From Enoplolaimus lenunculus (taxonomy: Eukaryota > Nematoda > Enoplea > Enoplida > Thoracostomopsidae): 64,000 nt of DNA. Where the stretch lies: assembly GCA_030248215.1 (NCBI GenBank), contig JASANG010003525.1, forward strand, positions 186,001 to 250,000, read 5' to 3'. The notes below the pieces were generated by a model that saw only the letters and a list, made by a program, of their open reading frames with translations, had not been told where the DNA came from and did not search any database. The number at the start of each line of letters is the position of its first letter. Within the stretch, counting starts at the first letter, position 1. Both the position numbers and the translations under genes were made by a program. Of this stretch, positions 12,501 to 40,300 are shown piece by piece.

Positions 12501-12677
12501 CGCGCTTACAGACGTGGTTAAAATTGCGGTCACAGACGCGGTTAAATCCGCTGTCGCGGTTGTAACCGCGGTCGCTGTCGGGTTGTAAAAGCGGTCGCTG
12601 TCGCGATTGTAACCGCGGTCGCTGTCGCGGTTTTAACCGCGTCTGTAACCGCAATTTTAACCACGTCTGTAAGCGCG
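12501..12677. repeat. Long GC-rich inverted repeat with internal 24-base-like repeats
   Basis: The left arm 12501-12549 (starting CGCGCTTACAGACGTGG) is inverted at 12629-12677 (ending CCACGTCTGTAAGCGCG) with about two mismatches over 49 bases. Between the arms are repeated GCGGTTGTAACCGCGGTCGC-type units, themselves palindromic. It lies 265 bases past the cyclin B3 stop codon, so it may be in that 3' UTR. Confidence 0.85.
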
Positions 12678-13469
12678 ATACACCGAAACACTAGGCTGCA
12701 GCAAAAATTAACGTATCTGAAAAGATAAAGGTAACTAAAGTTAAAGTTACGCTACTTTTCTGCGCCGTGCAAGGAATGAACGGCACCGTCAAGCACCGCG
12801 TCACTAGTCGGCAGTTTTTTAAAAATTATTTTTTGACAACGATAGGAACATTAGCAATGTTCTGTAGAAGCACAATTATTATAACGAATCATAGTAAGTA
12901 GTACTTAACTGGATTGATCCAGTTTGAATTCTGTCGAATTATTACCTAACTGGCTCCGGTGTTCTTTGGTATCCGGTTGCAACCTGATCGTACAGAGCTG
13001 TTCTGAGCTTGCTTTTGTATGACTACGCAAAGAGTACATACATAACTCTGTGTTGTATATTCGTAAATAGATATGGTGCGCAACATTGTGGTTTTAATAT
13101 TTTTTATAAGACAGTGTTTTATACTGATTATTATTGTATAAACATTAGGGTCGACTAAACATATTTTTACAACAAAGCCAAAATGTAAAGATCTAATGCT
13201 CTATTGCAGAATTCAGGGTGTAACTGGATATACGTGTCTGTATGCTATAATTCGGTGTCTATCTCCGTTATACGGAATTAACGAAAATTCCGTTATGTTT
13301 ATGCTCATATTTAGTTGTCAATCACTTGTAGATTATATATTTTCCTGTACCGGTATTCTGCAATTGTTCGATTTGGACTAACAGTTACGTCTAGAATGCC
13401 CGGTGAATATCTGTATGCCTCACTTGTGTAAAAATACAAACATTTGTTAAACCTTTCCTTTATTTTTTA

Positions 13470-13818
13470 CTGTCCGTGTACACCTGTTGGAGTGTCCATC
13501 ATTCAAGTGAGTAGTAGTATTCTAAATGACACGTGCAAACGTAGTAGTGTGGTTATGTCCGGATTCGTAGCATTGTTCTTTCTCAATGGCTTACAGTTTC
13601 AAGCGCGGGTAGCGTGTATCACCAGTGTGAGTGATAGGTTTCTAAATCTACGAGAGCGAGTATCTCGATATTTACTTTAATCGTAGAGCAAATCGATTGA
13701 CTGTCCGTGTACGCCTGTTGGAGTGTCTATCATTCAAGTGAGTAGTCATATTCTAAATGACACGTGGAAACGTAGTAGTGTGGTTATGTCCACATTCGTA
13801 GTATTGTTCTTTCTCAAA
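13470..13818 (+). repeat. Direct duplication of about 230-base period
   Basis: ACTGTCCGTGTACACCTG through TTGTTCTTTCTCAA occurs at about 13470-13587 and again at 13700-13818 with roughly a dozen changes. An AGCAAATCGATTGAC phrase follows the spacer of each. It is non-coding. Confidence 0.8.
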
Positions 13819-14186
13819 TTTACCTAATCGTCCAGCAAATCGATTGACATATAATGCTGGCATAGCATTTAAGCTTTTTAAGTACCTATACAATCATATT
13901 TTTTGAAGCGATAGTAAAGTGTTTTGAGTTAATTTTCGGAGCGAGTAATAAACGATATTTATTTTGAACTTATCGAACAATGGGCGGTTTTCACGTACCT
14001 CACTCACGTCTTGGTTATGTGCAATTACCACTATTTAGTGGTCGGTGGCGATGTTGCATTGTGATTTGATGTATAGTTTTATGCAGCTTTGGGACGTCCA
14101 GATTTCTGGCGAGAGTAGGTTTAGGTTCGTGATTACATTTTTTGCTTAGGAACACATTTTTTCAAACATTGAATGGTTTTTTCGAA

Positions 14187-15475
14187 GGGAGCAACCGGAT
14201 TCCCAGTTGCGGTAGGTATTGGAAATTTTTTCTCATTCCAAAATTTAAGAAAAAAATTACGTGATATAACTTATTTTTCTAAAATTGTCACAGCGTGTAT
14301 AGCCAAAGTTTTCACTTCGGGTCACTTCATTATTTTATCATACATTTCCAGCTACTGGATTTGTTTCAAGTGGCATTATAAATGTTTCGTTTACAGCAGT
14401 AAAGCGATAAAATATCGTTAAAAATGAATTTTTGGTATTAACACAAATTTTTTGTTTTCCGGCATTTTTTAACTCCGTTTCCGGTATTTTATAATTCCGG
14501 TTGCACCTTGTAATTAGTCAATTTTAGCCAATATCTGCAATAAATTAAGTTTGGTTTTACGCTAATTTTCTGCGAAATTTCGGAAATCCAACTGTGACAA
14601 AAGTAGAACGAAACGCGTTAAAAATAAATTTAGCAACATTATGCAATTGCCTGAACCTCCGGCAAAAACTACCGGAAGCAGAGGCCGATTTCCTACCGGA
14701 GCCGGAGGCAGACCTCCGGTTGTACCTTGCTACCTAGAATTAATGACGTGAACCAGGACTACAGCACAGTACTTTGTTTGATCAATGGATGAATTTTAAT
14801 TTGAAGAGAATTATGGCTAGCAAACGTGAAGCCAGTTTCGGATTTTAATTCTACTGCAACAACTAAAATTTCTTATATATAACCGTGTTTTTGGCTCTTA
14901 GTGTGAGAATCGCTGCAGCCCCATTCTGCATAGGGTCCAGGGTAGAACCAGGTCGGGCTCCGGCAATACAATCGGTCTTAGGATCCGGTAGATTTTTTGC
15001 CGGAGGTTCCAGAAATTTATGTCGTTCACACCTTACCATACATGCACTCCGCACATCCATTGTCCCTCTATACTGTTTTAAAAAGGTTAGCTATACTGTT
15101 ATTGCGCAACTGTGTGCTGACACTGTATCTCTAAATAAAAAATGCCCGCATAGAGTTTATTGCATTGCAAGACATTTTATATGCAGTTTGCGCATTATGT
15201 TATAATTTAATATAGAGTTGCGCGAACTGTCAGACTTTATCGTTAGTTTAAAAGTTGTCGCGAAAGCGCTCGTTTCGTTTTACTTTTTTCACGAAAGAAT
15301 TTCCGAAATTTTGCAGAAAATTAGCGTAAAACCAAACAACTTAACAACATATTGCAGATATTGGCTAAAATTAATAATCATTTTTTACTAATTTCGCCTC
15401 ACCTCCGGTTCCGGCAAGTTTCGTTAACATCTGGCTCCGGCTCCTGTTATTTTTCACCTCTGGTTGCACCGTGGT
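14187..15475. repeat. Diverged CCGG-type repeats, partly in inverted pair
   Basis: About 14187-14508 is framed by GAGCAACCGGATTCCC and TTCCGGTTGCACCTT, like the CCGG MITE family. Flanking blocks at about 14525-14720 and 15290-15475 share TTGGCTAAAATTA, GCGAAATTTCGG and ACCTCCGGTT phrases in opposite orientations. The same blocks recur near 31480-31790. Boundaries are approximate. Confidence 0.5.
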
Positions 15476-16333
15476 AGGGTCCCTTGCAATAGAAGGGGTT
15501 TAAGGAAGCCGTTTCATAGTAAATTTATTTATATAAGTACAGTAATGATGGAACCAGGAGGGTTTCAGGTATGTCAACTGGACCCGTTTGGGATTAGAAA
15601 TTTAGTCAAGTATACTGGATCTGGCTTACATACTCCTAAAAATTTTGCCTGCGTCTGTATTTACATTACCCCTATGTTTCTGACATTTTGCGGTAATGAC
15701 TCCTGACCCGTTCTGAAATCTGAAACTCGCATACAAATAAAACATAAACCTAAACTAACATCATTTATGTTGACCAAGCAATAAATTTTTTCTTTTCAAA
15801 GTCCACGTTGATTGGTGAGAAAATCTGATATGATATAATCCGATTACCTTATTGCCTTTATTTGTCAAAAATGTCACAATATCTTTAGCTTTTCCTGTGA
15901 TAAGCAATCAGTATTCGGGTCGGCCGGCCAGTCAGTGGCCGGACGGCTGGTTCATGGCCGGTGCATAAAACACTTCTCAGTCCGTGCATAGTCCAGGGCT
16001 GGTCGCATTAGGCTAAGCTTTGCACTAGTTTTTTTCTTCGGTTTTACAGAATACTTTTTCGGTCGTAATTCATGGCTTATCACGAGAGTTTTTTTTAATT
16101 TTTATTCTGCTCACACTGCCCACAAGTCTGTAGTATATAGTAAATGAATCATTAGTGACCAATTGTTACTTGAAATTGGATTCAATTATATAATATATAT
16201 TTATATATATTCATAAGATGTTTCACAACTTTGGTGAATACAGCAATGAATCGAGTTTTAATAGATCAGTTTGCCGCAATACAGTGTATACAATCAGGTT
16301 ACAATTTAAGTACGAACTATCTGAGATAGGTAT

Positions 16334-16671
16334 CAGGGATGGCAGTCTCAATATTTGGCAAGTCTCGATTTTGTGAGTCGTTGGTTTGGAACCGAAAGTA
16401 GAAGTCGAGGATTCAGCATAATATGTTGGTAAGCGTCTTGTAAAAGTGCCTGACGTATAAAATTTTGCTGTGAATTTCTGAATTTTAATAGTTACGCAAT
16501 AATTATGATCAGATATTCTGAACAAACACATAAAACTATGGAAGAACACAAAAAAGTACGAAAAAAGCAACTTATTGAAAATTTTGAGTTCTTATTGTGA
16601 TGACCAAAAATTGACCGTGACGAAACATTTCATGGCCGGTCTCGGTTGTTAACCGAAACCGCCTATGCCTG
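16334..16671. mobile_element. CTCGG-family MITE in the likely 3' UTR of muskelin
   Basis: It starts CAGGGATGGCAGTCTC and ends CCGAAACCGCCTATGCCTG. It lies 55 bases downstream, on the minus strand, of the muskelin stop codon (16727-16729). The muskelin transcript probably includes it or ends just before it. Confidence 0.65.
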
Positions 16672-16726
16672 TTACGCATTGCATTATGTAGAGCGCTAAG
16701 TGCAATAAATTTTTCTGGCAAACAAA

Positions 16727-31392
<14,666 letters not shown>

Positions 31393-31959
31393 ATACACAC
31401 AACTCTAGAGTTTTAGGTTGAATTTCTGAAAAACATTGAAATTCGCTCAATTGCAAGTTTTAATTTTAACCTACAACACAGGGTAAAGCAGGAGGTCTGC
31501 CTTCGGCTCCGGCAGAAAATCGACCTCCAGCTCCGGTGGAATGTTTGCCGGAAGTTCCGGGAATTTCGGTGATGTCATTTTGCATACTTTTAAATTTACA
31601 TGTTTAGCGCATTTCGTGTTACTTTTGTCACAATTTTGAGGAAAGAATTTCCGAGATTTCACAAGAAAATAAGCGTAAAACTAAACACTTAGCAACATGT
31701 TGCAGATATTGGCTAAATTTAATTAATCATGATTTTGAGTACCTAATTTGACCTCACCTCCGGTGTGGCAGGCTGAATTTTTCCACCGGCCGAGTTTCCC
31801 GTCCCGGAAAATTCGGTCGACTTAATTTATTTCCCGGAAAATTCGGCCAGCTGAATTTTCATCCATGAAATTTAATAAATGTTGCTATCCACCAGAGTGC
31901 TATTTTCAGATACTTTGTGATGAGTGTTAGCCATGCTAAGTATCGATGTTTGCCTTTAT

Positions 31960-32170
31960 CCCGCTGCCGTCTGACTTCTGACACCTGTTTCTCACGCTCA
32001 TATTTTTACGCAAACTCGCGACACCTGGATTTCAATATGATATATTTTCACAGACATGCGACATCTATTTCTCACGATGACAATTTGTCGCACATCTGCG
32101 ACATCTGTTCCGCACGATGATATTTTACGCCGCTGACATTTGACGTTGCTTCTCACGATGTATATTTTAA
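31960..32170 (+). repeat. Degenerate minisatellite, about 43-base unit
   Basis: Units containing GCGACATCTGTTTCTCACGA and ATATTTTCACG repeat about five times with substitutions. It lies directly left of the integrase/OTU fossil and may belong to the same insertion. Confidence 0.7.
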
Positions 32171-32199
32171 TATTGTAAAAGCTTAGCAGCGTGGAAAAG

Positions 32200-33000
32200 A
32201 AGCCTACGTCAGGCTACACTGGAAAAAAGATAACTACGCTGTCGGAGACAGCGTTGTACTTTATAATTCTCGAAAAGCATCGCGCAAAGGCTGCAAAACG
32301 AACTGTTCTTGGCTGCGCTCTTAAATAATTGATGAAATTCTCCTCCCAAGACCGTGATTGCTTACGAAATCCAAAATGTAATGTTGGACGATCCGCAAGA
32401 AATTGTTCGCGTTAAAGGTGATGGTGCTTGTTTTTTACGTTGTATTAGCTACTGGGCCCATGTTACTTTAAGGAACGTCCAGATTTCTGGTGATTCTAAA
32501 AAAGAGTAGGTTTAGATTCTAGATTACATTTTTTTGCTTAGCCTTCGGCTTAGGAACTCATTTTTGCAACGCTTAGGCTTAAGCTTAGGAATACGCTTAA
32601 TCTACTGTTACGCCCGTTAAAGTAACATTGGCCAGCCACTGTATCACTGGTGAGGAGTCAGGTCACAAAGAGTTCCGCGACTTCATTGTGCAATTTATAT
32701 CGACTGATTTAGAAGAACGTTTACAGTCATTTGCCGACTAAGATAATATCTATTGCAACATACTTAAACAATACCAATATGGATGATCCCAAGACCTGGA
32801 CAACAACAGAGCAAGAAACATTTGCAACTGCTTGATATTTTGTCAATCCCTATGTAATTGTTTGCTTCAAAAATGCTCCCAATGGTGAAAAAATAGGGAT
32901 ACGGTGCGAGCCCACAGCACTAGGTGGCTGCACTAAGTATGACAACGCAATTTACATTAACCATCGTAACAAGAATCGTTACGAAATTGTGAGCATATCG
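32200..33000 (+). mobile_element. Fossil of an integrase-bearing element: integrase C-terminal tail and OTU protease (Ginger-type or Gypsy-related)
   Basis: At about 32225-32310 translation gives VGDSVVLYNSRKASRKG, the basic tail typical of integrases of Gypsy elements and of Ginger DNA transposons. From about 32375 an OTU cysteine-protease start is visible (VKGDGACFLRCISY, with the family's D-G-x-C motif). Downstream are HKEFRDFIVQFI and, near 32950, a NAIYINHRN-like segment at the place of the family's closing His motif. Some Ginger elements are known to carry OTU domains. It is broken, with several interruptions plus a MITE insertion, and is clearly old. No terminal repeats or capsid-like part were found, so family assignment is tentative. 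Confidence 0.6.
32454..32633. mobile_element. GGGCC-family MITE inserted in the OTU fossil
   Basis: It starts GGGCCCATGTTACTTTA and ends TAAAGTAACATTGGCC, nearly perfect inverted ends. Flanks AGCTACT (32447-32453) and AGCCACT (32634-32640) match at 6 of 7 bases. The interior has the CTTCGGCTTAGG and CTTAGGCTTAAGC motifs of this family. It is younger than the fossil it interrupts. Confidence 0.8.
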
Positions 33001-34373
33001 TAAAATTTCAAACCGCTCCGCTGGAAGATGGTCGGGATGAACAGTGGTGAGATGCACGATGCGTGAAGCCCACGTCCCGCCTCCTGGAAACATACCATAT
33101 TAGTATGGCTAACACTCATCACAAAATATCTGAAAATAACACCCTTTATAGCAGCATCTATCAAATTCCATATGGAGAATCTTCAGCCGGCCGAATTTTC
33201 CGGAAGAAAAATCGGCCGATGGGAAATTTCAGTCTCCTACACCGGCTCCGAAAAGTTACGTTGACCTCCAGCTCCGATATTTCTCACCTCCGGTTACACC
33301 CTAATACTGTACTTACACTAACGATTCGGGTATTTTAGGTTAGCAGATATTTTCAACAGGTATCGAAATTTTTCAATTTTCCGGTTCACAAAACTGCCCC
33401 TTTTTTTACCTTGCAAATAAATACTAGACGTCATTGCTACTTTTAGGACTACAACTAATTACTCAAGGCTCAGGTACGACAGAGGTGTTTAATTTAGTTG
33501 CCATACTGATGCGCTAGAACTGTGGGCGACGGATAGAGTACAGCAAAAATTGTGAGTGTTCCTAATGTCACACGTGAATATTTAGATTTCTGTCTGCTGA
33601 ATCAAAATCGTCGCTTTTTGTTCAGTAACAAACTTACAAAGCTCACTAAACAACAGATGACGAAATAAATTTTACTTAACAAAAAATAATGGATGTGCTT
33701 CTGAAATCTTAAGTATTTACATAGGTTATACGTACTAAAATTAATTACGAAAGTAGCCGGCTTAAATACTCAAGTTTTTTAAGCAAAACAAATAAACGAC
33801 ATGAGTCGGCAATTTTAAATTTAACCAGGTTAATGTGCCTGAACTGTTAATATGCAAAATATTATCAAATTGAGCCAGTGACTTAAACTCTCGCTCGACT
33901 TAAGCATATTTATGAAAACAAATAAAATTACGAATGAATCACTTTGCACTTCAGAAACCCAGCCAATGAAAATGACCATGTTTTTGATGTCACCAAAACA
34001 GAAAAAATAACCAACAGAAAAGAACCAGGGTAAGGGTACTACATGCAGTGAAATACAACTACCTTCAATTTGCCCAAAATTATAATCCCTTCCAAATGTT
34101 AAAAATATTCGTCTGCGTCACTTTCTGAAGTTTTCAAATAAAATCAGGTATCAAAAATTGTACGGAAACAATATCACTAAATAATATGACTTAAAAATTT
34201 AGAACACTTATATGTAGTTCATGAACTATTTTGGATTGCTGGTCATGCTAATATTACGTATTTGAAATCCCGCCTAAATGAACATATTCTCAAGACATCC
34301 TCGAGATATTTTTTCAACTGCGCACGAAACAAAAACCAGGATTAACTGACCTACGTTGCTTATAACATAGTTA

Positions 34374-37300
34374 CTACACGGAAGCATTTTGCATACGATA
34401 CTCAACAATCAATTCATTAATTTTTTGAGCATTATGTTTGAACACTTTGTCCAGAAAATCAAGTCGTTTCACATCGTCAGGCGAACAAAATCCTAAGTTT
34501 CTAGAACAAAATTGTAGTCTCTTAGTTACAAATTAACGTTTTAAAATAGTTTAAAAGTAATTAGTTTTTGGCAAAAACAATTGAGGCATGCAATTGTTCA
34601 TCGGGCTGTATGAAATTTTAAAGCAAAATAGCGGATACATTGAAATGTTTTAACATTTAAAAGTAACGAAATTTCTGATTTCCACTACAAAAATTTTCAC
34701 GAGCTCCGAGAGGCATCAGCTACATTCAGATAATAAAGCCCAATTTAAATTCAGCATGCAACAGTTTTCCACAGCAGTTCTCAAAACAAAGAAAAAATCA
34801 TGGAATAAACCAACGTTTATTTTAGATTTCTACAAAACAGAATACGTGAAACTGATGTCAAGCACTGTTGATTTCCTCAATTTGATAAGATAAACAATAA
34901 AATCAGTCTACCTTAGTGTTAAAATAATGCCGCTACCGACAGCACCAAAACTGCTGACCTGCAAAACAACAACGAGCCAATGAGACAACAAAAATGTGAA
35001 ATATCAGCATGATAAAAAACTTATAATATTGACTCTGGTCGCGGCAGCGCGTTAATTTGCCGGAGCAAAGCGATAATTAAATCCAGTCCTTAGTGGACTC
35101 GATGGGCCTTGAAAAAACGGAATGCTAATCTTTGCGTTTTGGCCATGAAGAAATCTTAGGTCTTGCGTTCGGCCATATACAAACCTTAGGAATCATGTGC
35201 TTACCCGGTCACTTAATCCCCGGCATGAATAGTGGCTTTGAGGCAACCGTAATGGAAAAATAGAAGTCGTAACTGATATCTCATTGGTTGACGCTTATGT
35301 CAAAGACGTTATCATCACTGATTTTTTTATTTCATTAAAATTTTAATTTAACTTCGTAATTGTCGCAAAATACAAACAAAATTGTAAATATGAATATTTC
35401 CTCACTTAACGATAAACCTAACAATGTCCAAATTTCTAACAAATGCGTCGAAAGTCGCCTGTTTATTTAATCAAATTAGAAAGCCATCAAAATAATCGTG
35501 TTGCTCACCTCATTGCCAAATTGTTCCAAGTCTTCAGGAATCGAATACAACAACACTGCAATGTCATCACAGCGTGAATCAAGCCCATTGGCTTGCGAAT
35601 ATATAGTATCCGCACATGCTGTGATGGTTGCAGTTTGCGACTCTGCGGCAGAATTGCTGGTATTGTTTGCTGTGGAAGACGATGCGTTTTCAATACAACT
35701 ATGCGATTTAGCAAGTGTTGCCTGATGTAAAAATAATAAGTAAAACGTGCTCATAATGATATTCAAATAACTGAGACCCTCAGTCACACACAGGGATGGG
35801 CGGTCTCGGTTAAAAATCGAGACCGAGATCTGGCTAGCGTGACCGACCAAGAAAAGTCTCGGTCAATTTTTGGTCACACTGCAACAATACAGTCATACAT
35901 TTGCTGAATCTTCGACTTCTGCTCTCGGTTCCAAAACATCAAGATTCAAAAAACGAGACAGAGATCTGCTAAATACCGAGACTTACCGAGACCAAGACTC
36001 CATCCCTGGTCTCAAGCATAGTCCCGGTCGGAAATAAGTGCAATATGCGACTACAGTCGAAATCGTGATCGCTCGCATAATGCTAGACGTACATACGTAC
36101 AGTTAAGTAGTGAGTATATAAAATATAATGAAATGCGCAGATAATTAATACGTAGAGATTAGGCTCTTTCTGATTAGAGGAGAACATCGCAACCAGTTTG
36201 TCTACACTATTCCACCATTTACAACAAAATATTAGTCTAAACGGAAAACACACCATGTTTCAAACTCACTTTCATTGCTTTAATCATTCCAATTACACGA
36301 GTTGAAATATCGCGTTTTTCAGTAAATAAAACACTTTCTTCAGGCACTTCATCCACCATACTTAATTCATCTGTTGCCCACTAAAAAATTGAACCGACAC
36401 ATTTTAGACGCACAACAGAGTTCGACACCGTGTTTTATTTAACACAAATGCAAAAATGCACACTGTAAAGGTTGTAGCTGAGGCTGGCACTCTAAACATT
36501 TGCAAAGGCCCTGGATCTATAAACTTGTACCTGTAGGCTAACATAAGGAAAACATGGGCTTGACTCAAATACAAAATACGTATGTTTACTTTATTGGTAT
36601 CACACACGTATAAAGCAACGTGACGCAAAATATCACCGCCAAATAAGTTGCACGTAATTGTAATATGCTTGTTGTTTCACCTAAATCCGCCCAGTATTTA
36701 AAAAGACGAATAGATTAGACCTAACCTTTGTAAGTTCCAGTATAGCATCATTAATCAACTGTGATATTTCGTCTATTTTTTGGCAAACGGCTTGCATATT
36801 GTCTAAAACAGTAAGCAAAAATAACAATACATTAATAACATTTCAGTTTATCAGCAGCAATAATTATGGATTTTATAACAGACGAAAACATTCAATATCC
36901 CGTATTCGGTTCCGGCAAAAATCCAATATCCGTATCCGGTCATATCCGGTCGCACCCTGCTCGTGCCAAACACCGAGTCTCTTGTGCGATTTGCACAAGC
37001 CCGTTGTGGATTACCGAGGCCCTTGTTCCGTTTTACCGAGTCCTTATTTACAGTATATAATAACCTAATGCTTAATTTTTTAACAAAAATGTAAGCTGCT
37101 ACAGATGCGGCACTTTTATAGTGTCTAAAGGTGTTCAACTGATAAGCTGATCGCCCAATTTTACAACTCTACCTAAACATACATTGACTCAATTTATATA
37201 CCTTTCGGCAATGATTCGATAGAATCACAGACTTCCCAAATCGTACCAGTTGCCTGCAAGGCATGCTTCCCTCTATTAATAAATGAAATAGTGCATCCAT

Positions 37301-40300
37301 TGATAAAACTCAATATTGAAGGCAACGTCAAAAAGCTGCACCATCGAACTGACTTTATTGAATGATTGCTGACATTACTATGTTTTAATTATTAACGTTC
37401 AAATTTTAATTACCGCTCATTAAATTTAAAAGTTTAACAATATTCAGCAGTATTCTTAAGTTTCGATAAAAACAAAATGATTACGTACGTACTAGAATAT
37501 GCGTTTATTTGCATTAACTAATAGTTAAAACACGTCACGCCAACTTTGCACTTGTGATGCATACAAAACACCAACATACTGTTCGGGCCCAGATTTTAAC
37601 GCAATCACCAGCGACGTTAATCGTTTAACAACTGAGCATACGTGTTCTTGACAGCTTTGACGCAACACTTTACCTAAACAAACTAGACCCGATTGTAGAA
37701 ACGCTGCTTTATCGAAATAAAATTTCACCATATTCAACCATAAATCAGACCCACCGATTTGCGCAATAACATTAGCAAACATGAGAAAATAGTACTGTTA
37801 GCTGTCTTAGTATATAAATGATTTTCACCGTTACCGATGTAACATTACATTTTAATAAACGCTAAATGCTTCGCTCGTTGAACATCTAATATAACATCTC
37901 TGACTTCGATCATATGTGCAATACTATATCATTACTTTACTAAAAAATTATTACACATTTGAACTAGTCAGAACTGCTGTCACAATACAAATTTCGCTCG
38001 TAGACTCAATTCCAAAACAGCACTATAATTCGTAAAAACGACGCACATACCAAATTCGGGTTTCAACGTTGTCAGATGACTGTATAGAGCAAGGACTGGT
38101 GCACTTAGGCGTTCAATGACAGGTTTTACAACCTGAAAACCACCAAAACCCCTTGCATTACAACATCTTCTAGGGTTCCAGGATGATTAACAATTGCGTA
38201 GTTTCCAGTACGAGGATTTAACAAGCTGACAAATACTGTTGCATAATAGTGATAGCGATGCACATAAGTTGTGCAACCATATACATATATCGCAAATAAA
38301 AATACCAAACAGAAGACTCCAAACTTGAAACAATTCAGCTTACTGTGGCTGAGGGATATAAATCGGTTGTAAAAAGCAAACAAATGTTTGTTGACTCTTT
38401 CGAAATGTTTTTCAAAAGGATCTCTGAAAAGCATAATCATCTTTTTAATAAAAAGACCAAGTTTTAAACATAACGCAAACTACTGCATATGTTCAACGAA
38501 ACAAATGCTTGACACTGTTCTTGAGCATTACGTAAGCTGTTAAATAACGATAGTGACCAAGTATGGGCACAGCACTACTTACAAAGATAAAATTATAACA
38601 TATTAAAGCAAGAAGTACTAATTTAGCGTGATTAAATTTATCTTTTTGTTGAAGTGTGTACCTAAATATCCGGCTCCACAACAGCCCGAGACAAATATTA
38701 AATCATCCGGCTCCGGTATTTTTGTCACTGACAAAATAACTGTTTTGAAACAATATCCCGTTTGTAAATACCATTACCTTATAACCGAATGTAGACACAC
38801 AAAAAAGTGTATAATTCGTTGCACTAACCGTAATACTTCCAGAACGCTTCATTGTCAAACATGTCATTGCCACCAGGCGATACAGCAGTATTATCTAAAA
38901 TTTAAATGATATTAACGCAATAAACACATTATCTTCCAGTTACTTCAAAATATGAAATTAGCTGATTATTCATTTTTCGTATGACATAACACAAACCATA
39001 AAATTTGTGCTGGCTTCTCCACAGCGGGGGGCAGCACTTTTCGAAATTTTCATTTTCCCCCGGCGAAAATTTTGCCGTCTTCAGGAAAGGCCACCCGGCG
39101 AATTTTAGGCCGCCCCCAGCAAATTTTTTTGTTGGTGGGCCCCCCAGGACTTTTCTAGGCGAAAAATTTTCAATGTTAAAACGTAAAGACCTGGGCTTCT
39201 TTTGAGGCGGACATTCGGCAAAATATGATTTTATATTATGCTGAGTACTTATAATTTTTAATAGCGTTACAAATACCCGTAGTAACTAATACAATTCAAC
39301 CAGTCGTTGTGGGACTACATTTATTGAGCGAAGCTCAAACACACGTAAGCAATTAAGGTTATATGCAAATTAGTTATTAGCTAACTATTCATTTATCGGT
39401 TTTGGAGGTTTGTAAGCAATTTCCTCGGATTCCTCGCACCAAAAACCCCTCAGCCACCCTAATAATTATTGTAATAATTTAAAAAGTCCTAATTTTGTCT
39501 CGTCAATTAAGCAAATATGCAAATTATGTATTAGCTAACTATTCGACAATTGCTTTTAAATGTCTCTAGACAATTTATTCAGATTCCTCGCTCCCAAAAA
39601 CCCATTATTGTTGAAATTAGATTGCTTGTAACCCTAATAATTAGTGAAACATTGTAAAAACGCCTAATTTAGGCTTATCAATTATACTTATATGCAAATT
39701 ATCTATTAGCTAACTACTCAATTATCGGTTTTTCGGTTTTAGACGTTTGTAAACAATTTATTCAGATTCCTCGCACCAAAACCTTCAGTAAACCCTAATA
39801 CTTATTGAAATAATTTAAAAAGTCATAATTTTGTCTTGTCAATTAAGCTAAGATGCAAATTAGCTATTAGCTAACTATTCAATTATCGGTTTTGGAGGTT
39901 TGTAAACAATTTATTCTGATTCCTCGCACCCAAAAACCTTCAGTAAACCCTAATATTTATTGAAAAATTTCAAAAAGTCCTGGTTTTGTCTTGTCAATTA
40001 AGCTAATATGTAAATTAGCTATTAGCTACGTAACTATTCAATTATCGGTTTGGGATGCTTGTAAACAATTTATTCAAATTCCTCGCACCTAAAACCCCTT
40101 TATTGCTGAAATTATATTGCTTTTAACCTTAATAATTAGTGAAATATTGTAAGAAGTCCTAATTTAGGCTTACAAACTATGCTAATATGCAAATTATCCA
40201 TTAGCTAACAACTCAACTATCAGTTTTGGAGGTTTGTAAACAGTCCACGGAGATTTCTCGCACCCAAAAACCCTTTAATGCTAAAATTAGATTGCTTCTA

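Larger units (their letters stand above)
12237..16726. other. Spacer between the convergent 3' ends of cyclin B3 and muskelin
   Basis: No coding exon was found. Contents seen: an inverted repeat (12501-12677), a direct duplication (13470-13818), diverged CCGG-type repeats (about 14187-15475) and a CTCGG-family MITE (16334-16671). The untranslated tails of both genes must lie in its outer parts. The rest is AT-rich and unremarkable. Confidence 0.6.
31393..34373. other. Spacer between the muskelin start and the CCNDBP1 stop
   Basis: It holds a CCGG-type repeat (about 31480-31790), a minisatellite (about 31960-32170), the integrase/OTU fossil (about 32200-33000) with a nested MITE, and otherwise AT-rich sequence. 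The muskelin promoter is expected just above 31392, but no core element was recognised. Confidence 0.5.

Noticed and set aside
12463-12654. 63-codon Arg/Gln-rich minus-strand frame
   Set aside because: It is the translation of the palindromic GCGGTTGTAACCGC repeats.
11865-12775. CCTTGCACGG at the left and CCGTGCAAGG at the right as transposon ends
   Set aside because: Only about 11 bases match, no target duplication was seen, and the span includes the last cyclin B3 exon. Kept only as a remark.
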